From DASYAN01 sp036501345 (GTDB lineage: Bacteria; Chloroflexota; Ktedonobacteria; Ktedonobacterales; Ktedonobacteraceae), in NCBI GenBank assembly GCA_036501345.1, contig DASYAN010000291.1, positions 1 through 10,603 on the forward strand: a stretch of DNA of 10,603 nt, given 5' to 3'. The stretch's first letter is position 1. Each line of letters begins with the position of its first letter. Below are positions 5,685-10,603 of this stretch, one piece after another. Position numbers and translations under genes: made by a program. The notes under the pieces were generated by a model. It had not been told where the DNA came from. It saw only the letters and a list, made by a program, of their open reading frames with translations, and did not search any database.

Positions 5685-5723
5685 AGATCCGCTGTGGGCT
5701 ACATGTGAGCTCGTAGCGGATCT
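5685..5723 (+). terminator. Hairpin after the fifth precursor, equivalent to array hairpin A
   Basis: AGATCCGCTGTGGGCT pairs with AGCTCGTAGCGGATCT (13 of 16 Watson-Crick) around a 7-nt loop. The GGGCT-loop-AGC top is shared with the array hairpins, showing common descent. The downstream sequence is only mildly T-rich, so termination strength is uncertain. Confidence 0.6.
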
Positions 5724-5869
5724 CATCTCACTTTTAACGTCACATTATTCATGTCATAGGAGTTATTTGTGATCTGCTTATGCTAGTATGATTGATGGGG
5801 TTATATCCTAAAAAACGACAAATTTTATAGTTGCCTCGATATATAATGAACGATTAATGATCGATCAGC
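5724..5869. other. Intergenic region upstream of the exporter promoter
   Basis: No gene seen. Read on the minus strand, about 5804-5826 gives TTTGTCGTTTTTTAGGA followed by TATAAC. It resembles the TTTTTAGG-class spacer and -10, but no TTGACA lies at the proper distance, so it may be a decayed or inverted copy. Confidence 0.4.
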
Positions 5870-5898
5870 TTGACTTTCACTGGTTTTTAGGATAAACC
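5870..5898 (+). promoter_or_regulatory. Promoter of the exporter operon (TTTTTAGG-class)
   Basis: TTGACT (5870-5875), 17-bp spacer ending TTTTTAGGA, weak -10 TAAACC. From ATCGATCAGC to CCTATTT it differs from the array promoter at 3836 by a single base, linking expression of exporter and peptides. Confidence 0.65.
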
Positions 5899-5910
5899 TA
5901 TTTATTACTT

Positions 5911-5931
5911 AGCAGATAATGTGATCCTGCT
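5911..5931 (+). promoter_or_regulatory. 5' leader hairpin of the exporter operon
   Basis: AGCAG / CTGCT around an 11-nt interior. It is weaker than the hairpins at 3878 and 5359 but in the same place relative to the promoter, with the shared GATCCTG sequence on its 3' side. Confidence 0.35.
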
Positions 5932-6012
5932 TGCCAAGATAAACTCAGCATTTAATGTGTATTAATAATTTAAGTGTATGTTTTGCTTTAATATAATTGA
6001 AAGGTAGTGTTT

Positions 6013-6588
6013 ATGCCACAATCGCAGCGTCCACTGTTTCGAGAACATGCACTGCAGCATTACTTGCAGAAGCGCGAGAAGGACATTCTCCCACACTTTG
6101 TATCTCCTCCGATCTTTGTCTGTGCCTGGGTCCTGCTCTGTTTAGCTATTGCTGTTGGCCTGTTTGCCACCACACAGAAAGTACCCATCCAGGTTGGTGG
6201 CATGGGCATTGTCCTTGCCCAGGGACACAATGATGCCTCTGAGGACAATGGAGGAACAGCTCTTCTCTTTCTGCCAGCGAGTGAAGCTAAACTGGTACAC
6301 ATTGGCGAGCCCAGTCGACTCCAGATTGGTCTGACTGGACCGAGCTATAGTAGTACAATCGCCCAGGTTGAACCTGGACTGCTGAGTCCCAATGAGATAG
6401 ACAAGCGTTATGGCCTCAATTGCTCGGCCATGTCGATGGTTAGCGACCCTTCTGTGGTTGTACATGTCAGACTGGCGCCATCCTTGCATTCTCATCTCTA
6501 CGCTGGTAGCCCGGTCAGTGCACAGGTCCAAATTGGGACGCAGCGTATCCTCTCGTTACCTGGACTGAACAACCTAATCGGAGGTTAG
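6013..6588 (+). CDS. Short HlyD-like membrane-fusion protein of the peptide exporter
   Basis: 191 aa from ATG 6013. AAGG (6001-6004) is 8 nt upstream; a GTG at 6007 is in frame but too close to it. Residues 1-31 are cytoplasmic and charged, and 32-52 form one transmembrane helix. Outside the membrane, VPIQVGGMGIV (58-68) and ALLFLPASEAKLVHIGEP (83-100) resemble the beta-barrel strands of HlyD proteins (the fV~~~d~~~v~~G~p pattern), as does AGSPVSAQVQIGTQRI (164-179). The long coiled-coil hairpin and lipoyl domain are absent: usual HlyD adaptors are about 400 aa. It overlaps no gene, but its final codons contain GGAGG, the ribosome binding site of the transporter 3 bp downstream, so the two are translationally coupled. 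Likely accessory protein for export across a single membrane. Confidence 0.75.
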   Translation: MPQSQRPLFREHALQHYLQKREKDILPHFVSPPIFVCAWVLLCLAIAVGLFATTQKVPIQVGGMGIVLAQGHNDASEDNGGTALLFLPASEAKLVHIGEPSRLQIGLTGPSYSSTIAQVEPGLLSPNEIDKRYGLNCSAMSMVSDPSVVVHVRLAPSLHSHLYAGSPVSAQVQIGTQRILSLPGLNNLIGG

Positions 6589-6591
6589 CCC

Positions 6592-8898
6592 ATGAAGAAT
6601 ATAGTTCGCCAGAAACCCGTACCGCCAGAAGCGGATATTCCTCCGGTCTCTGACCAGCAAGCTCCAACACAGAAACTGAAACGTGTTGTGCCGTCGAGAC
6701 CTAGGTTCAGCTTTTTGCGCAGCACTGCTAGTTTCTTACAAAGCAGCCTGCGGCGGAGAGTGCCTCCGGTGCTTCAATTAACGGCTGTAGAATGTGGAGC
6801 TGCCTGTCTAGCTATGATCCTGGGCTATTATGGTCGTAAGACCAGAGTTGCCGAGATTCGTGATGGCTATGGGATTGGTCGCGATGGCCTCTCGGCCCTG
6901 GATATTGTCAAAGCAGCACGCAACTATGGTATGCGCGTGAGGGCGATATCGGTGCGTGGCCAGATTGATGAATTTCGCTTTGTCAGTCTTCCGGCCATAG
7001 TTCACTGGGAATTTAACCATTTCATGGTGGTTGAACGCTGGTCTGCAAACCATGTCGATGTGGTTGATCCCGCTGTGGGACGCAAACGTTTGAGTAGAGA
7101 AGATTTCGATTTGGGTTTCACTGGCGTCGTCATTATGATGGAGCCTGGAGAGCAATTTAATCGTTATGCCACTTCTGCTCGCAAGCTTACACTGCGTTCA
7201 TATGCTGCTCAATATATCAAGCGGGCCCCAATGACGCTGGTACAGCTTTTTATAGCTTCATTATGCTTGCAAATTTTTGGCTTAGGCGTTCCTCTGCTGA
7301 CGAAAGTGATTATCGATCAGGTCATTCCTCTCAGGCTGACTTCGATTGTGCCTCTTTTAGGCATTGGCGTGCTGAGCTTGCTCTTAGCTCAACTGGTGGT
7401 TCTCATGTTGCGCTCATTCCTCTTGATTTATCTGGAATGCCGTATTGATATGCACATGTATCCCAGCTTCTTTGATCATTTGTTCATGCTACCGCTCAAA
7501 TTCTTTCAGCAGCGTTCGACTGGTGATATCCTGACACGCGTATCGAGTAATACGACTATTCGTGATATTGTCAGTACGCAATTTCTCTCGACAGTGCTGG
7601 ATGGTAGCTTGATTGTGGTCTATATAATCATTTTGCTATGGCAGTCCTGGTCATTTGGTCTGGTTGTCCTGGTCATCGGTATTCTTCAGTTCGTCCTGTT
7701 ACTGGGGACCAAGAATGAGTTCCGTCTGCGTTCAGATCGAGAATTAGAGGCAATAGGCAAATCTCAGGGCTATGTGGCTGAAATCTTGGCTGGGATGACA
7801 ACGGTGAAGGCAGCCGGTGCAGAGCAGCGTGCCTTTCAAAAATGGTCCAATCTGTTCTGTGACCAGTTGAATTCCTCCATACGTCGCATTTACCTTTCAT
7901 CAATCCTGGAAACCTCTATCACTGTTCTGCGCATTGTCTCCCCGTTGCTTCTGCTCTGGTTGGGCGTGATCCAGGTGCTCAATGGGACAATGCAACTGGG
8001 CACCATGATTGCTCTCAATGCGCTGGCATCGATCTTTGTGACTCCACTGGCCTCGCTGGCCTCAAGTGCCACTCAATTGCCAATCATCCGTTCGCATCTG
8101 GAACGCATTGGAGATGTGATGGAGGCGGATATCGAACAAGAGGTCCAGCAAGCACAAGAGCCTCCACGCTTGACGGGGCATATCCAACTGCAGGATGTCT
8201 GCTTCAAGTATGATTCCAATTCTCCAGCTGTACTGAAAGATATTACCGTAGATATTGCCCCAGGACAAAAGATCGCTATTGTTGGACCGACTGGCTCGGG
8301 CAAAAGCACTTTGGGCAAATTGCTGCTTGGATTGTATCTGCCGACGGAAGGGGAGATCCTCTATGATGGCATTCCTTTGCGGTCGCTGAACTATCAATCG
8401 GTGCGGTCGCAATTTGGTGTGATTATGCAGGATGCCAGTATCTTCAGTGGCAGCATTTGGCAGAACGTCGCCTTCAATAATCCTGGTATGGATATGGAAA
8501 GCATTGTCAATGCCGCAAAGTTAGCAGCTCTGGATGGCGATATTCAGCAGATGCCGATGGGCTATGAGACATTTGTTGCCGAGGCTGGCAATGCTCTCTC
8601 AGGAGGACAGCGTCAACGTTTGGCGATTGCTCGTGCTCTTGCCAATAATCCCAGCATTCTCTTGTTGGATGAAGCAACCAGTGCTCTGGATGTGATTACT
8701 GAGCATATCATAGAACAAAATCTGAAATCTCTGGCTTGTACCCAAATCATCATTGCTCATCGGCTGAGCACTGTCCGTGATGCTGATACCATTCTCGTTC
8801 TCAATCAAGGCTCCATTGTCGAAAGTGGTTCACACGCCCAACTGCTAGAGATGCAGGGCTACTACGCTAAGCTCATACATAATCAACTGACCTCTTGA
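6592..8898 (+). CDS. C39 peptidase-containing ABC transporter (bacteriocin-type processing exporter)
   Basis: 768 aa. An N-terminal tail of about 58 residues precedes a C39 cysteine protease domain (about 59-185): oxyanion Gln62, catalytic Cys68 in LTAVECGAACLAMI, His143 in FNHFMVVE, Asp159 in VVDPAVG, all present. The transmembrane domain (about 212-500) has several hydrophobic helices. The ATPase domain (about 528-768) has Walker A GPTGSGKST (565-573), Q-loop Gln613, signature LSGGQ (669-673), Walker B ILLLDEA (689-695, with Glu694) and H-loop His723. Such PCAT proteins cut after double-glycine-type leaders and pump the core out. The eight precursors here with matching leader ends are the likely substrates. 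Full length and intact; second gene of the operon. Confidence 0.96.
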   Translation: MKNIVRQKPVPPEADIPPVSDQQAPTQKLKRVVPSRPRFSFLRSTASFLQSSLRRRVPPVLQLTAVECGAACLAMILGYYGRKTRVAEIRDGYGIGRDGLSALDIVKAARNYGMRVRAISVRGQIDEFRFVSLPAIVHWEFNHFMVVERWSANHVDVVDPAVGRKRLSREDFDLGFTGVVIMMEPGEQFNRYATSARKLTLRSYAAQYIKRAPMTLVQLFIASLCLQIFGLGVPLLTKVIIDQVIPLRLTSIVPLLGIGVLSLLLAQLVVLMLRSFLLIYLECRIDMHMYPSFFDHLFMLPLKFFQQRSTGDILTRVSSNTTIRDIVSTQFLSTVLDGSLIVVYIIILLWQSWSFGLVVLVIGILQFVLLLGTKNEFRLRSDRELEAIGKSQGYVAEILAGMTTVKAAGAEQRAFQKWSNLFCDQLNSSIRRIYLSSILETSITVLRIVSPLLLLWLGVIQVLNGTMQLGTMIALNALASIFVTPLASLASSATQLPIIRSHLERIGDVMEADIEQEVQQAQEPPRLTGHIQLQDVCFKYDSNSPAVLKDITVDIAPGQKIAIVGPTGSGKSTLGKLLLGLYLPTEGEILYDGIPLRSLNYQSVRSQFGVIMQDASIFSGSIWQNVAFNNPGMDMESIVNAAKLAALDGDIQQMPMGYETFVAEAGNALSGGQRQRLAIARALANNPSILLLDEATSALDVITEHIIEQNLKSLACTQIIIAHRLSTVRDADTILVLNQGSIVESGSHAQLLEMQGYYAKLIHNQLTS

Positions 8899-8903
8899 TC
8901 AAG

Positions 8904-8925
8904 GTGGTAAGGTGGGTCTTGCCAC
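8904..8925 (+). promoter_or_regulatory. Small hairpin just after the exporter stop
   Basis: GTGGTAAG / CTTGCCAC around a 6-nt loop with one G-U pair, 5 bp past the stop codon. It may protect the mRNA 3' end. Confidence 0.4.
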
Positions 8926-8954
8926 TGTGTAGGGATGGAGTGAGAGGTATGAAA

Positions 8955-8992
8955 AAGAGGCGTCACTCAAACAGTGGGACGCCTCTTCTTTT
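8955..8992 (+). terminator. Bidirectional intrinsic terminator of the exporter operon
   Basis: AGAGGCGTC (8956-8964) pairs perfectly with GACGCCTCT (8978-8986), followed by TCTTTT. The AAAAA on the left gives a T-run on the minus strand, so it can also end transcripts from the minus-strand precursor at 9108-9335. Confidence 0.85.
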
Positions 8993-9107
8993 GGCTTCGA
9001 GTTCATTGAGGCTAAATAGAACCACCTATATCTGATGACCTAGCGTTCGCTGGACATATACAGCGATGGTCTTGTCGCAGATCTATCTGTGCCTCATTTT
9101 ACTAGTA

Positions 9108-9335
9108 TTACCGACAACGAGAGAAGTGGAAGCTAAATTCATCATTGAAGTCGAATCTACGGCTGTCATTGTTGTCACGATGACGATTATCATTATCTCG
9201 ATGGTTATCATCGTTTCGACGTTCGTCATCCCATCCGCCGTACATGCCTTTGAGCTCCTCATCCGTCAACTCGGTTGTCGTGGTAAGGGTGGCAGACATC
9301 ATAGCTTGCTCTTTCTCCGAGTTAGCATTAATCAT
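9108..9335 (-). CDS. Asp/Asn/Arg-rich secreted peptide precursor with GG leader
   Basis: 75 aa; on its strand AGAAAGGAACATACC precedes the ATG at 9335, identical over 15 nt to the initiation region of array genes 2-4. The leader (1-34) ends TTELTDEELKGMYGG, a true double-glycine C39 site. The 41-residue core begins WDDERRNDDNHRDNDN, continues with further H-R-D-N repeats, then a tail alternating Phe with polar residues (FDFNDEFSFHFSRCR). One Cys. It has no similarity to the array cores but shares RR, DF, SF and an FSF block with the core at 9689-9919. The hydrophobic plus-strand frame over 9066-9395 is its antisense shadow. The very polar core is unlike pore-forming bacteriocins; metal binding or a structural or adhesive role is conceivable but not shown. 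Confidence 0.8.
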   Translation of the reverse strand: MINANSEKEQAMMSATLTTTTELTDEELKGMYGGWDDERRNDDNHRDNDNRHRDNNDSRRFDFNDEFSFHFSRCR

Positions 9336-9382
9336 TTGGTATGTTCCTTTCTGTTAGTGAACTATTGCAAAAATTTGCAATT

Positions 9383-9419
9383 GAATGTGGCATAGAAATA
9401 CAATTGCTATCCAACATTC
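9383..9419 (-). promoter_or_regulatory. 37-bp inverted repeat upstream of the 9108-9335 precursor
   Basis: Arms GAATGTGGCATAG (9383-9395) and CTATCCAACATTC (9407-9419) pair at 11 of 13 positions around 11 bp. It begins 47 bp from the ATG. The equivalent before the other minus-strand precursor (9968-10004) lies 48 bp from its ATG. Probably an operator or promoter-embedded site. A perfect palindrome ATTGCAAA-AA-TTTGCAAT lies next to it at 9364-9381. Confidence 0.65.
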
Positions 9420-9432
9420 TCTAAATAATAAT

Positions 9433-9483
9433 ACGGTAGGACGTTACACTCACTCAATTGAGGCAAGTGTAACGCCCTACCGT
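9433..9483 (-). terminator. Long inverted repeat between the two minus-strand precursors, probable terminator
   Basis: 18-bp arms ACGGTAGGACGTTACACT / AGTGTAACGCCCTACCGT (16 of 18 paired) around a 15-nt loop. On the minus strand ATTATTATTT follows. It would end the transcript of the 9689-9919 gene just before the next promoter. The T-run is imperfect. Confidence 0.65.
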
Positions 9484-9491
9484 TATATTGT

Positions 9492-9578
9492 CTACAGCGG
9501 TGCGCAGAAATGCTGAACTAATATGCTAGTGAATCAATATCATGCATATGAATTTAATCTTCCTGAAGACCGCTGTAG
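9492..9578. repeat. Inverted repeat with structured interior (possible structured RNA)
   Basis: Perfect 10-bp arms CTACAGCGGT (9492-9501) and ACCGCTGTAG (9569-9578) enclose 67 nt containing a further ATATGC / GCATAT pair. It lies in the 3' region of the 9689-9919 transcript. The remaining bases to 9688 contain another imperfect pair TCCATGATGG / CTATCATGGA (9599-9608 / 9651-9660) and no gene. Confidence 0.5.
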
Positions 9579-9688
9579 CATATTGAAGCTGAATAGAATC
9601 CATGATGGAACGTGATGAGTAAACGTTCTATAGACCTATACTATGAGGTTCTATCATGGATCTATCTGTGCTTAGAATGCTATTAGTA

Positions 9689-9919
9689 TTACCAGCCACC
9701 GCAGGAAGAACGGTCACATCCGTTGAAGCTAAATCTGTCATCACCACGGAAGCTGCCTCTGTCACTGAAATCACTGCTACGCCTGCTGTCGCCACAGTCA
9801 GACCCGCGATCGCAACCGCCATCATCATGACATCCTCCGCGCATGCTTTCAAGTTCCCCATCTGTCAACTCGATTATTGCAACAGGACTGACAGGCATGC
9901 TGGCTTGCTTTTTAATCAT
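9689..9919 (-). CDS. Asp/Arg/Gly-rich, Cys-containing secreted peptide precursor with GG leader
   Basis: 76 aa; on its strand AGAAAGG lies 8 nt before the ATG at 9919. The leader (1-29) ends IIELTDGELESMRGG, a double-glycine C39 site. The 47-residue core begins CHDDGGCDRGSDCGD, has five cysteines (30, 36, 42, 68, 73), an SRRSSDFSDRGSF middle and an RFSFNGCDRSSCGGW end. It is a paralogue of the 9108-9335 product: both have D-S-R-R, D-F, S-F and FSF in order, matching upstream inverted repeats, and a shared GGTAATACTA at the stop codon. Cys placement (three near each other, two near the end) could suit disulfides. It also ends in Trp like the Gly-rich precursor. The plus-strand frame over 9656-9991 is a shadow. 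Function is unknown. Confidence 0.8.
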   Translation of the reverse strand: MIKKQASMPVSPVAIIELTDGELESMRGGCHDDGGCDRGSDCGDSRRSSDFSDRGSFRGDDRFSFNGCDRSSCGGW

Positions 9920-9967
9920 TTTAGTAACCTTTCTTTTTTAGCTTTACGACTGCAAAGGTTTGTACCT

Positions 9968-10004
9968 GAATGTTGTATAGGAATAGAATAGCTATCCAAC
10001 ATTC
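9968..10004 (-). promoter_or_regulatory. 37-bp inverted repeat upstream of the 9689-9919 precursor
   Basis: Arms GAATGTTGTATAG (9968-9980) and CTATCCAACATTC (9992-10004) pair at 12 of 13 positions around 11 bp. Similarity to 9383-9419 extends through ATTCTCTAAA. On the minus strand TTGTTT, 17 bp and TATTCT could be a weak promoter over it, but the other copy does not keep these boxes well. Confidence 0.65.
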
Positions 10005-10586
10005 TCTAAACAATGTTATGGCGGAACCTTGCGCTTGCTCTAAAAAGAGCAGACCTTTAGAGCGGTCTTGCGAAAAACTGCCCCCACAGTTCCTCCAAAG
10101 GTGAGTATAGAATGCACTTAGACCTTTTGCTAGGGGGAAACAGGGACAAATGCCATTTATGACAGGTCCTAAAATTTCCTTTACGCTCAACAGATTTTCT
10201 ATGTTAATGAAATACCTGTTTATATTGCCAGAAGGAATGCAGCTTCCCAGTAGCTAGGTCTGCACTTTCTACAACGTCTACATTAACATAGACTGATGAG
10301 GAAAACATCAAAAAATTGTAAAGAAACATCAAAAAATTGTAAAGAAACATATTTAAGAAATAGGTAAATGTAATACTCATCTTCACTTTAGTTCTGGAAA
10401 GTCCCCTGGAAAGGCAGTTGATAAGCAAGCTTTGTTATATGAACCTGCACTGCAGACCAATTCGTCTATTACCTATTGCCTTTCCCTCATTCTTATGGTT
10501 CAATGTTCCTATTGGTCGTTGCTAAAATGTAACGTCCTATCGTAGTCTTATCTAGGGCCAAGTTTGCCATCCTATTTTAAAGAGCT
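10005..10586. other. Right-hand noncoding region
   Basis: No convincing gene. Minus-strand frames at 9921-10190 and 10204-10428 lack ribosome binding sites; the first starts with TTG and crosses the 37-bp inverted repeat, and the second crosses a tandem repeat. Small hairpins are present: TGCTCT-AAAA-AGAGCA (10036-10051) and AGACC / GGTCT (10051-10055 / 10064-10068). At 10528-10544 a 17-mer matches an arm of the inverted repeat at 9433-9450 (reverse complement) with one mismatch. Confidence 0.5.
10305..10350. repeat. Two tandem copies of a 21-bp A-rich repeat
   Basis: Units at 10305-10325 and 10326-10346 are identical (ACATCAAAAAATTGTAAAGA plus A), with a partial third unit ACAT. The period is two helical turns, which could suit protein binding or be simple slippage. 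Confidence 0.85.
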
Positions 10587-10603
10587 GGAAGGTAATATGT
10601 ATG
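10587..10603 (+). CDS. Possible start of the next gene at the right edge
   Basis: GGAAGG (10587-10592) is followed 8 nt later by ATG at 10601-10603, the last three bases of the window. The spacing is right for a translation start, but nothing of the product is visible. An ATG at 10597 is an alternative. Confidence 0.3.

Noticed and set aside
9066..9395. 109-codon hydrophobic plus-strand frame
   Set aside because: It is antisense to the Asp/Arg-rich precursor: GAT/AAT-type codons read backwards give Ile/Val. It has no ribosome binding site, while the minus gene has a strong one and a canonical leader.
9656..9991. 111-codon plus-strand frame rich in Thr/Ala/Val
   Set aside because: Antisense shadow of the 9689-9919 precursor, running on through its upstream inverted repeat; no ribosome binding site.
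9921..10190. 89-codon minus-strand frame upstream of the 9689-9919 precursor
   Set aside because: It starts at TTG without a ribosome binding site and crosses the conserved 37-bp inverted repeat.
10204..10428. 74-codon minus-strand frame
   Set aside because: No ribosome binding site, and part of it is a direct product of the 21-bp tandem repeat.

Overview
The window looks like part of a chromosome of a Ktedonobacteria-type (Chloroflexota) or similar soil bacterium. This is inferred from gene content and moderate GC, not from any marker gene. A glycogen-debranching-type enzyme at the left edge is ordinary metabolism. The rest is an accessory island of exported small peptides: eight short precursor genes, one peptidase-containing ABC exporter with a short membrane-fusion partner, and one class I methyltransferase.

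Layout: 1-1785 (minus) is a debranching enzyme running off the left edge. 2190-2453 (plus) is a Gly/Trp/Phe-rich precursor with six core cysteines, followed by a nested-hairpin terminator. 2567-3475 (minus) is a SAM methyltransferase. 3948-5078 (plus) is a tandem array of four near-identical precursors in roughly 310-320 bp units, with conserved hairpins between the genes. 5430-5642 (plus) is a fifth, diverged, Cys-free relative. 6013-8898 (plus) is a two-gene exporter operon: a truncated HlyD-like protein and a C39 peptidase-ABC transporter. 9108-9335 and 9689-9919 (minus) are two Asp/Arg-rich precursors. The last 680 bp are mostly noncoding and end in a ribosome binding site and ATG that may start another gene.

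How it fits together: all eight precursors carry the same leader ending, E-[LV]-T-[DE]-x-E-L-x3-x-G-[AGS]. This is the double-glycine-type signal that C39 domains recognise and cut, so the exporter is the obvious processing and secretion route for all of them. Four promoter-like elements with 17-bp spacers and a shared TTTTTAGG block precede the Gly-rich gene, the array, the fifth precursor and the exporter operon, which points to coordinated expression. The two minus-strand precursors instead share a 37-bp inverted repeat at the same distance from their starts, suggesting a second regulatory class.

No lanthionine synthetase, YcaO, radical SAM protein or clear immunity gene is present. The products may be unmodified class II-like bacteriocins or signal peptides, or may be modified by enzymes encoded elsewhere. 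The core sequences match no family I can name, so the peptides' function is unknown.
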